Positions 1-9,554 of a stretch of DNA of 64,000 nt are shown here, piece by piece; within the stretch, counting starts at the first letter, position 1; the number at the start of each line of letters is the position of its first letter. The notes under the pieces are model-generated. The model saw only the letters and a list, made by a program, of their open reading frames with translations. It ran no database searches and was not told where the DNA came from. The translations under genes were made by a program, and so were the position numbers. The stretch is from Clostridium_AT stratigraminis (GTDB lineage: Bacteria; Bacillota; Clostridia; Clostridiales; Clostridiaceae): contig NZ_JBJHZZ010000002.1 in NCBI RefSeq assembly GCF_045310675.1, positions 124,001 to 188,000 on the forward strand. The letters run 5' to 3'.

Positions 1-459
1 TACAGACGTGAGGATATAGGCTTCGTGTTTCAATTTTATAATCTGGTTCAAAACTTAAATGCACTTGAAAATGTGGAACTTGCAGTGGAAATCTGCAAAA
101 ACCCAATGAAGCCTGAAAAGGTGCTTGAAGATGTGGGACTTACAGAGAGAATGAGCAATTTTCCTTCTCAGCTTTCCGGGGGAGAGCAGCAGAGAGTTTC
201 TATAGCAAGAGCTCTAGCTAAGAATCCTAAGCTTCTGCTTTGTGATGAACCCACAGGAGCACTAGACTATAACACAGGCAGGGCAATACTTAAGCTCTTA
301 TCAGATACCTCAAAGAATTACAATATGACAGTTATTGTTATTACACATAATTCAGCTATAACTCCAATTGCTGATAAAGTCATAACTGTTAAAAACGGCA
401 AAATTGCAAATGTTAAGAAAAATCCTAACCCAATACCAATTGAAAGTATCGAGTGGTAG
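1..459 (+). CDS. ABC transporter ATP-binding protein (5' end missing)
   Basis: The reading frame is open from base 1, so the gene begins outside the window and only its last 152 codons are present. It couples ATP hydrolysis to the membrane protein encoded just downstream. Visible motifs in order are the Q-loop (GFVFQFYNLV), the ABC signature LSGGEQQRVSIARAL, Walker B LLLCDEPTGALD and the H-loop ITHN; the Walker A lysine lies upstream. The signature and D-loop are typical of the LolD/MacB-like subfamily, which pairs with FtsX-domain permeases. A gap of 105 nt separates it from the permease gene. The family is clear; the substrate is unknown. Confidence 0.93.
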   Translation, partial: YRREDIGFVFQFYNLVQNLNALENVELAVEICKNPMKPEKVLEDVGLTERMSNFPSQLSGGEQQRVSIARALAKNPKLLLCDEPTGALDYNTGRAILKLLSDTSKNYNMTVIVITHNSAITPIADKVITVKNGKIANVKKNPNPIPIESIEW

Positions 460-564
460 ACAAAAGTTTTTCAATTAAAGAGAGTATTAATTGCTAGTAA
501 TAAAGTGTTTGTTAAAAAGCTGTAAGTATACTAATAAAGTTGATAGGAAGTTAAGAGTGATATT

Positions 565-3500
565 ATGAAACTGACATTTATAAAAAATTTATTTCGAGAT
601 ATAAAAAAGACTATTTCTAGGTTCTTATCCATAGTAATAATTATAGCTGTGGGAGTAGCCTTTTATGCTGGTGTGCGGGCTACTAGTCCAGATATGAAAA
701 TTTCCGCTGATTATTACTTCAACCAAAACAACCTTATGGATTTTAAATTAATTTCAACCCTTGGTTTAACTAAAGAGGATGTGCAGGAAATCGGAAAACT
801 AAAGGGTATAAAGGCAGCTGAGGGTTCACATTCCATAGATGCAGTATTCGAAAAAGATAAGCATTCCTTAGTGCTAAACGTTAATTCTTTGCCAGCTAAA
901 GACGGCATGAATATTATGAGAGTTGTAAATGGGAGAATGCCTGAAAACAGCAACGAGGCCATTGTTGAAGATAAATTTCTTAAGGATAATAAGCTGAAAA
1001 TTGGAGACGAAATAGAGCTTAATTCTGGCAAGGACACCAGCATTTTAGATGATCTTAATAATAATAAATTCAAAATAGTTGGAACAGCCCAGTCTCCACT
1101 TTATTCGTCAGCACAAAGACAGCTTAGCTCAGTTGGAAATGGCTCAGTAAGAGGTTTTGTTTATATACTACCAACTGTATTTAAAAGCGATGTCTATTCA
1201 GAAATCTATGTAAAAATGAGCAGCATTACTTCTAATACCAGCCTCTTAAATAATGAGGACTATAAAAAGGCTGCAGATGAAATAGAAAAAAAGCTTAAGG
1301 ACATTGGTGCTGATAGAGGTAAAATTAGATATGATGAAGTGTTAAAGGATGCAGAAAGTAAAATAAATGATGCAGAAGTAAAATTAGAAACCTCGAAAAA
1401 GGAGGCTGCAGATAAATTTGCTGAAGGTTATAAAGCTATTGAGGCGGCGCAAAAGAAATTAGATCAGGGGAAGATTGAGCTTAAAAATAATGAATCACTT
1501 TTTAATAAGAAAATAGCTGATGGACAAAAGCAATTGTCAGAAGGCAAAAATCAGCTTTCAGTAAGTGAAGCTTCCCTTAATTCAGGAATTTCAGAGGCAG
1601 CAGCTAATATTTCTAAAGGCATTGAAGCCAAGGTAAATGAGGCAAAGATGCTCCTAGACTCGGATCCGCAAAATGAAAGTTATATTCTGCAGTACAACTC
1701 CTTAAATGGAGTATATGAAAAGGACATTAAAGGTAAAGACTTCTATAGCATGTATAGCGCATTAAAAGCTGATGGTGCCTTAGTACAAATTAATTCCTTT
1801 TTTAATCTTGATGAACTTAAAAATAACTTTGATAATGCAAGTACACAAATTGCAGTAAATAAGAATAAGCTAGCAGCTTCAGAAGCAGAACTATATAGTG
1901 CAAAGCAAGATGGGCTAAAAAAGTTAAATGATGCAAGAAAGAAGCTTGAGACTGGGCAAAAGGAACTTGATAAGAATATAAAGGAATTAAAGGATGAAGA
2001 AGCTAAGGCAAATTCTAAATTTAAGGATGCTGAAGCTGAAATTCAAAAAAATAAGGAAAAGCTTAAGGATATTAAAATACCAAGCTTTTATGCACTTGGT
2101 AGATCTGCAAATATAGGATATGAAACCTATAGACAAGACAGCGATAGGATTAGCAACATTGGTAAGGCGTTCCCCCTTATATTTTTCTTAGTAGCAGCTC
2201 TTGTAAGCCTTACAACTATGACAAGAATGGTTCAAGAGAATAGAACTGAAATAGGAATTTTTAAGGCACTTGGATATTCTAGATTTGCAATAGTGTCCCA
2301 TTATTTAATTTATGCACTAATTGCAAGTCTTACAGGAAGTTTAGTAGGATTATCCTTTGCCTTTAGACTGTTTCCGCCGCTGATTATGAATGCCTATCAA
2401 TCTCTATATACTATACCTTATGTAATTACTTCCTTTAATTATGAGTTTGCTCTTCAGGCTTCATTAATAGCTGTGCTGTTTACTACTGCTGCGACTGTTG
2501 CTTCAACCTTAGAGGAATTAAGAGAAGCTCCAGCTTCCTTAATGAGACCAAAGGCACCTAAGTCAGGGAAAACCATTTTACTTGAGAGGATAAGCTTTAT
2601 ATGGAAGAGACTAAGCTTTACAGAAAAGGTTACTGCAAGGAATTTATTTAGATATAAGCAGAGGCTTCTTATGACAGTAATAGGAATTGCAGCTTGTACG
2701 GGGCTGATGTTAACAGGCTTTGGCCTAAGAAGCGGTGTTACAAATGCTATGGGAAAGCAATTTAGTAAGATTTATAAATATGATATGACAACCTCCTTTA
2801 CAAAATCCATAGATGAGTCTGATAAATATAATATAGAAAACAAGGTAATGGGTATTTCAAATGTTAAATCAATATTGTTTACCTATTCCAAAAATGCCAC
2901 AGTTAAGAATAAAAATAATGAAAACCAAGATGCCTATATAGTAGTTCCTGAAAATAAGGAGAAGCTTAACAATTATATTGATCTTACAATAAATAGCAAC
3001 TCCTTAAAGCTTGATGATAGCGGAGTAATAATTACAGAGAAGCTTTCAAATCTTGTTAATAAAAAGGCTGGAGATACAATAGAAATTACCTTAAATGATA
3101 AGGTAATAGAAGCTAAAATATCTGCGGTAACTGAGCATTACCTATCTCATTTTATTTATATGAGCCCTGATTACTATAAGAAGATAACAGGTGAAAATGC
3201 ACAGTTTAACGGTTTTTACGGCCTTATAAAAGATACCTCTGAAAATGCAGAAAATAATACTTCAAAAGCAATAACTGGTATTGAAGATGTAGGTTCTGTA
3301 AGCTTCAAAAACAATGTCCATCTAGACTACAACAAGAGCATGAACAGTATAAATTCAGTGGTATTGATCTTAATAATATCAGCAGGGGTGTTGGCCTTTG
3401 TTGTAATTTATAATCTTACAAATATCAATATCAGTGAAAGAAAAAGAGAATTGGCCACAATAAAGGTTTTAGGGTTCTACAATAACGAGCTTGCAGCCTA

Positions 3501-3750
3501 TATATATAGGGAAAATATTCTATTAACTATTATAGGAAGTATAGTTGGAATTGGTTTTGGAATAATTTTAAACAGTTTTGTTTTAAATGCTGCTGAAACA
3601 AATGTAATGATGTTTTACAAAACAATAGATCCAATTTATTTCCTTTATTCAGTTTTACTTACCATTTTATTTTCTGCCATCGTAAATATTGCTATGTACG
3701 GAAAGTTCGATAAGATAGACATGATTGAATCCCTTAAGAGTGCTGAATAA
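565..3750 (+). CDS. FtsX-domain ABC transporter permease with long coiled coil
   Basis: This 1061-residue membrane protein is the partner of the preceding ATPase. A first membrane segment lies at about residues 15-37 and is followed by an extracytoplasmic domain. A long charged region rich in Lys, Glu and Ala (about 250-500) is predicted by eye to be coiled coil. The first FtsX core has hydrophobic segments at about 530-650 and the second at about 930-1050. This duplicated FtsX layout belongs to the MacB/LolCDE-like (type VII) ABC systems, which act mechanically on envelope or extracellular substrates and do not form a simple channel. No substrate can be read from the sequence. The start ATG at 565 follows a weak ribosome-binding site (GGAAGTTAAGAGTG). 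Confidence 0.9.
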   Translation: MKLTFIKNLFRDIKKTISRFLSIVIIIAVGVAFYAGVRATSPDMKISADYYFNQNNLMDFKLISTLGLTKEDVQEIGKLKGIKAAEGSHSIDAVFEKDKHSLVLNVNSLPAKDGMNIMRVVNGRMPENSNEAIVEDKFLKDNKLKIGDEIELNSGKDTSILDDLNNNKFKIVGTAQSPLYSSAQRQLSSVGNGSVRGFVYILPTVFKSDVYSEIYVKMSSITSNTSLLNNEDYKKAADEIEKKLKDIGADRGKIRYDEVLKDAESKINDAEVKLETSKKEAADKFAEGYKAIEAAQKKLDQGKIELKNNESLFNKKIADGQKQLSEGKNQLSVSEASLNSGISEAAANISKGIEAKVNEAKMLLDSDPQNESYILQYNSLNGVYEKDIKGKDFYSMYSALKADGALVQINSFFNLDELKNNFDNASTQIAVNKNKLAASEAELYSAKQDGLKKLNDARKKLETGQKELDKNIKELKDEEAKANSKFKDAEAEIQKNKEKLKDIKIPSFYALGRSANIGYETYRQDSDRISNIGKAFPLIFFLVAALVSLTTMTRMVQENRTEIGIFKALGYSRFAIVSHYLIYALIASLTGSLVGLSFAFRLFPPLIMNAYQSLYTIPYVITSFNYEFALQASLIAVLFTTAATVASTLEELREAPASLMRPKAPKSGKTILLERISFIWKRLSFTEKVTARNLFRYKQRLLMTVIGIAACTGLMLTGFGLRSGVTNAMGKQFSKIYKYDMTTSFTKSIDESDKYNIENKVMGISNVKSILFTYSKNATVKNKNNENQDAYIVVPENKEKLNNYIDLTINSNSLKLDDSGVIITEKLSNLVNKKAGDTIEITLNDKVIEAKISAVTEHYLSHFIYMSPDYYKKITGENAQFNGFYGLIKDTSENAENNTSKAITGIEDVGSVSFKNNVHLDYNKSMNSINSVVLILIISAGVLAFVVIYNLTNINISERKRELATIKVLGFYNNELAAYIYRENILLTIIGSIVGIGFGIILNSFVLNAAETNVMMFYKTIDPIYFLYSVLLTILFSAIVNIAMYGKFDKIDMIESLKSAE

Positions 3751-3805
3751 GCTTTAATTAATAATACCATGCTTGTGAACTAAACCAATAAAAACGGACA
3801 TTGTG

Positions 3806-3856
3806 AAAATACCCCTAATTGTAGGATAATAAAACTACGATTGGGGGTATTTTTAT
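3806..3856 (+). terminator. Rho-independent terminator after the ABC permease
   Basis: A hairpin with arms AAAATACCCC and GGGGGTATTTT, extended by TAATTGTAG/CTACGATT, ends in TTTTT. It closes the ABC operon and faces the convergent thioredoxin-like gene, so it may work in both directions. Confidence 0.85.
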
Positions 3857-3927
3857 ACCATATATTTCAGCAGCTAATAAACAATCCAGTTATATGAAGA
3901 TTAGACTTTCAGCATTTAGAAACTTAA

Positions 3928-4188
3928 TTATTCACTAGCTTTTTCAAAGACCCTTCTAATTACATCCTTTGTGGTACCGCCTTCAAAAATTTTAGTTTTA
4001 TCAATGTAGTAGGTTGGGACGTAGTAATAATCATATTTTTTAGCAATTTCAGGTTGACGTTCCTCGTCAATTACCTTTACTTCAATACTTGCATATTTTG
4101 GATTTTCATTTCTTAGTTCATCTATCCAAGATAGTGCCCTTTTGCAGTGGGGACACCAGTCAGTTATAAACATTGTTACAGGTTTCAT
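3928..4188 (-). CDS. Thioredoxin/glutaredoxin-like protein
   Basis: A small cytoplasmic redox protein of 86 residues. The N-terminal strand leads to the active-site motif WCPHC followed by KRALSWIDEL. The cis-proline segment YYVPTYYID and the glycine pair FEGG complete a minimal thioredoxin fold of the YbbN/NrdH size class. I chose the ATG at 4188 because AAGGTAGGTG lies about 6 nt upstream; an in-frame GTG at 4197 overlaps that ribosome-binding site. It stands alone on the minus strand. The partner protein and physiological substrate are unknown. Confidence 0.85.
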   Translation of the reverse strand: MKPVTMFITDWCPHCKRALSWIDELRNENPKYASIEVKVIDEERQPEIAKKYDYYYVPTYYIDKTKIFEGGTTKDVIRRVFEKASE

Positions 4189-4328
4189 TAAAAACACCTA
4201 CCTTTATCATTAGAATGTATTAATTTAGCCTTATTATACATCAAATAATCTCAAAATAATAGGTGTTATTATCGGAATATTATTATTCCTTAGAAATTAA
4301 TGTTTAAGAATATTGCAGATTCCTTTTT

Positions 4329-4853
4329 CTATTTCTGTAAATCAGATTTATTTACAGAAACAAGAACAATATATCTTTGGAAACCATTCAAACATGCAGT
4401 GCTAATGCTTAAATTATTATCTAGATCTTGTATAATAACCTTAGGCTGATGTTTCTCTATTTCTATCTTATATATTTGATATGCCGCCGCATAAACGTCA
4501 TTTTTAGCACTAAGCGCTGAATTATAAATTATAGATTCCTTTGTAAAATCTACTTTATCGCTAGGAAGTCTATAAGAAATATCAGCATATTTGAAATCAT
4601 GATTTACAGAATTTTTATCAATAAAATATTTGTCTATAAAGTCCGTCCATTCCTTACTTGTGTTAAATACAATTGTCCCTATAGGGAACCCATTATCACT
4701 ATTACTTTGCTCAGTATTAGTTTGCAATACAAAGCCAGCATAAAGATACTTAAATGGAATTGAATTGTTTTGGTTATTTTTCACAGGCTTAGCGGTACAT
4801 CCAGTCATAATGAATAAAAGAAAAAATACTACAGTAATTCCCTTTTTAAACAT
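4329..4853 (-). CDS. Putative lipoprotein of unknown function
   Basis: A 174-residue protein with a classic lipoprotein signal: two lysines, a hydrophobic stretch, then MTGC with Cys19 as the likely lipidated residue. The mature part is hydrophilic and I recognise no domain in it. The ribosome-binding site AGGGGTGAG precedes the ATG. Upstream lies a TTGGAA-18-TATAAT promoter-like sequence embedded in about 45 bp that is repeated upstream of the minus-strand gene at 14740-15048, so the two may be co-regulated. It is not obviously in an operon with the sigma-factor pair further upstream. Confidence 0.75.
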   Translation of the reverse strand: MFKKGITVVFFLLFIMTGCTAKPVKNNQNNSIPFKYLYAGFVLQTNTEQSNSDNGFPIGTIVFNTSKEWTDFIDKYFIDKNSVNHDFKYADISYRLPSDKVDFTKESIIYNSALSAKNDVYAAAYQIYKIEIEKHQPKVIIQDLDNNLSISTACLNGFQRYIVLVSVNKSDLQK

Positions 4854-4895
4854 TTATAAATCTCACCCCTAATAAAACATATTAAAAGTTTATAT

Positions 4896-4940
4896 TATTA
4901 TTATATCTTAAGCACAAATGTAATTCCAATATTTTCTATA
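4896..4940 (-). promoter_or_regulatory. Promoter element shared with the gene at 14740
   Basis: Read on the minus strand it contains TTGGAA, an 18-nt spacer and TATAAT (4900-4905). A nearly identical block, including spacer bases GTGCTTAAGA, occurs at 15092-15136. Conservation of the spacer as well as the hexamers suggests a regulator site or a recent duplication. Confidence 0.5.
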
Positions 4941-5048
4941 AGCAATTAATAATAGAATATAAGCAAATCTTTAGACATATTAATTTTAATACTAAATACA
5001 CATTGCCAAACTTCTACTTTTCCTACACCCATTATAAATGCTTTATTA

Positions 5049-6101
5049 CTAAATTGTTGATAAATCTACATCAACACCGTTATCCTTTAAAAAGGTCATC
5101 TTTTTATTTTCATAAATATGGGGTATAATTTTAATCTTTTTAGTGGTATTTTTAATTATATACTCATACATCGAATCACCTGTTTCAATACTTCCTCCCG
5201 AATTTAAATCAAACTGGTTTCCACTTTCATCAAAAAGTGTAAAGCCATACATGTACATTTTTTCTTTGGGACCGTGTTCATCGCATATTAACTTTACTGA
5301 ATATGGAGAATATCTTAATTCCTTTAGAAATATGTTTACTTCATCTCCAGCATAATTTATTGATATTTCTTTATTAATAGGAATAGTCTTTATTAAATCT
5401 GCCATAGCCTTACCACTAGAAAGAAAATCAATACTCCAATTCCCATTTATAATTCTATTACTTTCGCCATTAATTTGAGTTCTTAGCTGTCTGCAAACAA
5501 ATTTAACATTATATGTTTTGTTTAAATCTACCTCATTAAAGTCTTCGGTCATTAATATGTCAACTGTACCATCGTCATTATACTGCATTTTGAATCCACC
5601 ACTACGGTCCACTAGCTCTTTACCATCTACAAATACCGTTATTCCAGTTGGTATTATATTTAAATCACCATTTTGTTCTATACTCAATTCTTTTCTATCA
5701 ATACCACTACTATCAATCCTTAGGCTTGCAATTATTTGACCATAATCAAGCATAACTTCATTGATGCCAAATGTAACACCTTTATCAGTAACAGATTTTA
5801 CTACTTTAGTTGTGTAGCTCTCTATATCATTATCACTTTTATTGAAGAAGCTTACAATATTTACACCAATTGAATTTATCTGTGCCCTTACAGACTCATT
5901 ACTAAAAATCATACTACTAGCAATGGCTATGACTAAAGAAGCCGCTATTATATTTTTTTTGGCAACTTTACTGTTATTTCTCTTTATTTTATTTATAAAT
6001 CTTTTCTTTATCCTTGCTGTATCTAAATCAGTTACGTTAACTTGTTCATATTCATCAAAGTCCATCACAATATCATTAAAAATATCAAAATCATTGTTCA
6101 T
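5049..6101 (-). CDS. DUF4179-type membrane protein, probable ECF sigma partner
   Basis: A 350-residue protein with a basic cytoplasmic N-terminus of about 48 residues, one membrane helix (about 49-66, IIAASLVIAIASSMIF) and a long extracytoplasmic part rich in beta-strand-like sequence. This matches Firmicute DUF4179/DUF5643-type proteins usually encoded after an ECF sigma gene, where they are thought to act as anti-sigma or stress-sensing partners. The gene starts 11 nt after the sigma-factor stop, so the two are cotranscribed. The ATG at 6101 follows GAGGTGAG. The anti-sigma role is inferred from gene order and topology. Confidence 0.75.
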   Translation of the reverse strand: MNNDFDIFNDIVMDFDEYEQVNVTDLDTARIKKRFINKIKRNNSKVAKKNIIAASLVIAIASSMIFSNESVRAQINSIGVNIVSFFNKSDNDIESYTTKVVKSVTDKGVTFGINEVMLDYGQIIASLRIDSSGIDRKELSIEQNGDLNIIPTGITVFVDGKELVDRSGGFKMQYNDDGTVDILMTEDFNEVDLNKTYNVKFVCRQLRTQINGESNRIINGNWSIDFLSSGKAMADLIKTIPINKEISINYAGDEVNIFLKELRYSPYSVKLICDEHGPKEKMYMYGFTLFDESGNQFDLNSGGSIETGDSMYEYIIKNTTKKIKIIPHIYENKKMTFLKDNGVDVDLSTI

Positions 6102-6112
6102 AAACTCACCTC

Positions 6113-6652
6113 TTATATTAATGTTTCAGTTTTACTTCTTAATTTTTTTCGTCCTCTTGACAACCTGTTATATACTACTGAGGCTTTCATATTCATTTCT
6201 TTTGAAATGGAGTATATGTCCCTTTCTTCAAGGTAGTGTTTTATAAAGATTTCCTTATCATCATCTTTTAAATTATTTAATAAACTTTTAACTTCTGCTT
6301 TTAATTCATTCTTTAATAAGTCATTTTCTACATTATCGCTAGCTTCAAATGAATATATATCAATGTCTTCATGTATAAGTCCCTTAATATATTTCTTTTT
6401 ATAATTAATAGCATTATATTTAGAAATGGCGCCTATCCAATTTTTGAAACTATTCTTATCTTTATTAAAGCTGTCTATGTTGTTCCATATAGCAAGTAAT
6501 ATGTCATCAATACACTCTTCTTGTACATTTTGCAGGTTAAATAAATGCTTTCTTACTATAGTGGTAATTAACCCACCATAGATATCAATAAGCATTTCCA
6601 TGCCTTTTTCATTTTTCTTCTTTATATAATTTATAATTAAGCTATCCTCCAT
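6113..6652 (-). CDS. ECF-type RNA polymerase sigma factor
   Basis: A 179-residue sigma-70 family protein with only regions 2 and 4. Region 2 includes DDILLAIWNNIDSF and the promoter-melting segment FKNWIGAISKYNAINYKKK. The C-terminal half has the region 4 helix-turn-helix DIYSISKEMNMKASVVYNRLSRGRKKLR. It directs RNA polymerase to a small regulon, often including its own operon. The ATG at 6652 follows AAGGAGGAG. A near-perfect 18-bp palindrome lies just upstream of the ribosome-binding site and may affect autoregulation. The downstream DUF4179 gene is its probable membrane partner. Confidence 0.9.
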   Translation of the reverse strand: MEDSLIINYIKKKNEKGMEMLIDIYGGLITTIVRKHLFNLQNVQEECIDDILLAIWNNIDSFNKDKNSFKNWIGAISKYNAINYKKKYIKGLIHEDIDIYSFEASDNVENDLLKNELKAEVKSLLNNLKDDDKEIFIKHYLEERDIYSISKEMNMKASVVYNRLSRGRKKLRSKTETLI

Positions 6653-6671
6653 TATTTAATCTCCTCCTTAC

Positions 6672-6689
6672 GTATAAGAGCTCTTACAC
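6672..6689. promoter_or_regulatory. Palindrome upstream of the ECF sigma gene
   Basis: GTATAAGAGCTCTTACAC is an 18-bp inverted repeat with a single mismatched pair and a perfect 12-bp core TAAGAGCTCTTA. It lies about 10 nt before the ribosome-binding site of the sigma gene. It could be an operator or an mRNA hairpin. Confidence 0.4.
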
Positions 6690-7062
6690 CTATTAATACA
6701 ATTTATATATATATTTTCTATCAATATATTCTGAAAAATTTCTCATAAAGAATTGCAAAGATAATGTGAGATTTCTTATAAAGTCATTAAAAGTTCTCTT
6801 AATTTATACTTAACGTAACTACAACATAATCCAATTGTATATTAACTGATTAATTTTGTATATTATTGGTATATTACACCCCTTAATATTTTAAGGCTAA
6901 AACTAATGTAGGGTGGAGGTTTTGACCCATTATATGTTATAATATCTTTAGTTATAATGGCTCATCAGTATATGTGATCTATGTATTTTATAAGAAGTGA
7001 GACTTAAATATGAAAACTAACTGAGCTGCAGTGTATATTACATTTTGGGAAGGTGCTAGTAC
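6690..7062. other. Divergent intergenic region before ogt
   Basis: This AT-rich stretch separates the divergent sigma-factor and ogt genes. An extended -10 element, TGTTATAAT, lies at 6935-6943. It is enclosed by an inverted repeat CCATTATA (6927-6934) and TATAATGG (6953-6960), which would suit a repressor site on the ogt promoter. No ORF is supported. Confidence 0.35.
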
Positions 7063-7524
7063 ATGAATAATGCATTTTATTACGAAACTAAAATTGGGAA
7101 AATAGGAATTGTTGAAAATGGTACAGCAATTACTCGTGTTGATTTTGGAGAAATAATTCCTAAGGATGTAAGCCTATCTGAAACAGCTTTGCTTAAAAAA
7201 GCAAATGAAGAACTTCAGGAATACTTCGATGGGAAAAGACAAGTGTTTGATTTACCTCTTGCACCAGAGGGTACAGAATTTCAGAAAAAGGTGTGGAAGG
7301 TTCTGCAGGAAATTCCATATGGCAAAACTTATAGCTATAAGGATGTAGCTATAAAAGTAGGAAATGAGAAAGCATGTCGTGCTGTGGGTATGGCAAATAA
7401 CAAAAATCCAATCGCAATTTTTATACCCTGTCATCGAGTTATTGGGTCTAATGGAAAACTGGTGGGGTATGCTGGAGGCCTCGACGTAAAAGAAATGCTA
7501 TTAACAATGGAAAAAGCTTTATAA
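7063..7524 (+). CDS. ogt: Methylated-DNA--protein-cysteine methyltransferase
   Basis: A 153-residue suicide DNA repair enzyme that transfers the alkyl group from O6-alkylguanine or O4-alkylthymine to its own cysteine. The active-site motif IPCHRVIGSNGKLVGYAGG contains Cys123. Upstream are the RNase H-like N-terminal domain (1-65) and the DNA-binding winged helix with YGKTYSYKDVA. The length and the lack of an Ada-type regulatory domain fit Ogt. The ATG at 7063 is preceded by GGAAGGTG. It is a single-gene unit ended by a hairpin terminator. Confidence 0.95.
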   Translation: MNNAFYYETKIGKIGIVENGTAITRVDFGEIIPKDVSLSETALLKKANEELQEYFDGKRQVFDLPLAPEGTEFQKKVWKVLQEIPYGKTYSYKDVAIKVGNEKACRAVGMANNKNPIAIFIPCHRVIGSNGKLVGYAGGLDVKEMLLTMEKAL

Positions 7525-7635
7525 CGACATTCACATAACTTATTAATTAAGAGTGACTGTAATTTTTTCAGGAAGCTAAAGTTCATTTATCCTTTAGCTA
7601 AAATTATAAAATGTAATTAATTTTTGTTGTAAAAG

Positions 7636-7684
7636 TACAAGCAACATGAAACAGTTTTAAATTTCATGCTGCTTGTATTTTATT
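7636..7684 (+). terminator. Rho-independent terminator after ogt
   Basis: A 16-bp hairpin with arms TACAAGCAACATGAAA and TTTCATGCTGCTTGTA (one wobble pair), followed by a T-rich tail. Confidence 0.85.
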
Positions 7685-7704
7685 CTTTTACTAGGGCTAT
7701 TAAT

Positions 7705-7734
7705 TTGACATAATATAGCGAATAATGTAATAAT
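7705..7734 (+). promoter_or_regulatory. Promoter of the first chemoreceptor gene
   Basis: A perfect -35 box TTGACA (7705-7710) is followed after 17 nt by TAATAA or, with 18 nt, AATAAT. It lies about 55 nt before the ribosome-binding site. It looks vegetative and not like a sigma-D flagellar promoter. Confidence 0.5.
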
Positions 7735-7786
7735 AGCATGGTATGTGGATATTTTGTTAATGATATTGAATATTGGGGGAATATGG

Positions 7787-9499
7787 ATGAAATTTATCGG
7801 GAATTTATCAATTAAGGTAAAATTAGTAGCTGGATTTATATCTATTGCAGTTTTGCTTGGAGTTGTAGGAGTTTTGGGAAGTTATGGAATAGGTAAAATT
7901 GAAAAGGATGCAGAAACAATCTATAGCTATAATCTTCAAAGTATTGATGAATTACATTTAATCAAGGAAAACTTACTAGATATAAGAGGATATCTAGTAA
8001 CAGCTGTATTATCTAGAGATTCTGCTGAAATACAAGATGCTGTAAATCAAATAGATTCATTAAAAAATATTAATACAAAATACATAGACTCTTATAGTAA
8101 AAGACCTCTTTCTGATGATCTTCGCAAAACCTTTAATGATTTTAATAACTTAATGGAGAACTATAGAACTAAAAGAACAATTGTCTTAGATTCAGTGCAG
8201 CGTGGCAAATTTGACGAGGCAAATAGTGAATTGGCTGGAGTAACTGATGTTAGAAAGAATATGTTTACAAAGCTTGATGAACTAATAACAAAAAATCAGG
8301 AAATGGCTAGGCAAGCTGATATAAATAATAAAGCATTTTATAAGCAAGAAGTTATAATAATGTATTCTGTTATTGTCTTTGGATTAATTTTAGCAATTGC
8401 AATTGGGTTAGTATTAGCACTTTATATATCTAGAGTAATAAAAACCGGTTTAGAATTTGCTGAAGCTATGGGAAAGGGCGATTTAACACATAACTTGGAA
8501 GTTAAAACCAATGATGAATTAGGAAAATTAATCAAGGCTTTAAATACTGCAAAAGAAAACGTTAAATTAATGATTCAAAATATAATAGAAGAATCACAAG
8601 AAGTTACAGCATCAAGTGAAGAATTGTCTGCTACTATGGAAGAAATGACAACAAATTTTCAGAATATTGATCAGAGTACATCCATTATTGTACAGAATAT
8701 ACAAGAGGTAAATGCAATTACTGAAGAACTATCAGCAACTATGGATCAAGTTAATTCAGGAATTAGCCAATTGTCCTCAAATTCTATGGAAAGCAGTGAA
8801 GAATCTATCCAAATTAAAGAGAGAGCTTCTGTGATAAAGCATAAGGGATTTGAATCTAAAAATATAGCTGATGATTTATATGAAGAAAAACAAAGAAATA
8901 TTATAAATGCTATTGAAAAAGGCAAAGTTGTAAGTGAAATTAATATAATCGCTAATTCTATTGCTTCAATTGCCGAACAGACTAATTTATTAGCTTTAAA
9001 TGCTGCCATAGAAGCTGCTAGGGCAGGTGAGCAGGGAAAAGGCTTTGCAGTTGTAGCAGATGAAGTAAGAAAGCTAGCAGAGCAATCCTCAGATTATGTT
9101 GGAAAAATCCAAGGTGTGGTTTCAAATGTGCAGGAGGCTGTTGATAATCTGTCAGTTAACGCAAAGGATGTATTAGATTATATTGACAGCAGGGTTAGAA
9201 AAGATTATGATCTATTAATTGATACGGGAAACAATTACGAGAAAGATGCAGTTTATGTTAATGAATTGTCTCAGAATATTGCATCTATGACAGAGGAATT
9301 AAATGCATCTACAGAAGAAATATCCAGTGTAGTACAAACTATTGCAGGAAATATGCAAAATAATACTGAAAGTTCAGAGGCTATTTTAGCAAGCATGAAT
9401 GAAACCAATAAAGCTATTGAACAAGTTGCAATGACCGCTCAAAGCCAGGCAGAAATAGCTGATAAGTTAAGCAGATTAGCTTTAAGTTTTAAAATATAA
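7787..9499 (+). CDS. Methyl-accepting chemotaxis protein
   Basis: A 570-residue transmembrane chemoreceptor. After a short basic N-terminus come TM1 (about 10-30), a helical extracytoplasmic four-helix-bundle sensor (about 31-188), TM2 (about 190-213), a HAMP linker and the long coiled-coil signalling domain. The kinase-control hairpin tip is present as IAEQTNLLALNAAIEAARAGEQGKGFAVVADEVRKLAEQ (about 395-435). I chose the ATG at 7787, which follows GGGGGA; an in-frame GTG at 7745 would add 14 residues without a good ribosome-binding site. No che gene is adjacent and no ligand can be deduced. Confidence 0.92.
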   Translation: MKFIGNLSIKVKLVAGFISIAVLLGVVGVLGSYGIGKIEKDAETIYSYNLQSIDELHLIKENLLDIRGYLVTAVLSRDSAEIQDAVNQIDSLKNINTKYIDSYSKRPLSDDLRKTFNDFNNLMENYRTKRTIVLDSVQRGKFDEANSELAGVTDVRKNMFTKLDELITKNQEMARQADINNKAFYKQEVIIMYSVIVFGLILAIAIGLVLALYISRVIKTGLEFAEAMGKGDLTHNLEVKTNDELGKLIKALNTAKENVKLMIQNIIEESQEVTASSEELSATMEEMTTNFQNIDQSTSIIVQNIQEVNAITEELSATMDQVNSGISQLSSNSMESSEESIQIKERASVIKHKGFESKNIADDLYEEKQRNIINAIEKGKVVSEINIIANSIASIAEQTNLLALNAAIEAARAGEQGKGFAVVADEVRKLAEQSSDYVGKIQGVVSNVQEAVDNLSVNAKDVLDYIDSRVRKDYDLLIDTGNNYEKDAVYVNELSQNIASMTEELNASTEEISSVVQTIAGNMQNNTESSEAILASMNETNKAIEQVAMTAQSQAEIADKLSRLALSFKI

Positions 9500-9511
9500 A
9501 ATAATCATGGT

Positions 9512-9554
9512 AATGAAAATGGCATGTGTGATAATAACACATGTCATTTTCATT
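9512..9554. terminator. Bidirectional terminator between chemoreceptor and lapA-like gene
   Basis: An 18-bp stem (AATGAAAATGGCATGTGT with its complement, one G-U pair) and a 7-nt loop sit exactly between two convergent genes. The A/T-rich ends of the stem supply a U-tract in both directions. The stem reaches the stop codon of the minus-strand gene. Confidence 0.8.

Noticed and set aside
5143..6246. Several plus-strand ORFs opposite the ECF sigma and DUF4179 genes
   Set aside because: They are shadows of well-supported minus-strand genes and lack start signals.
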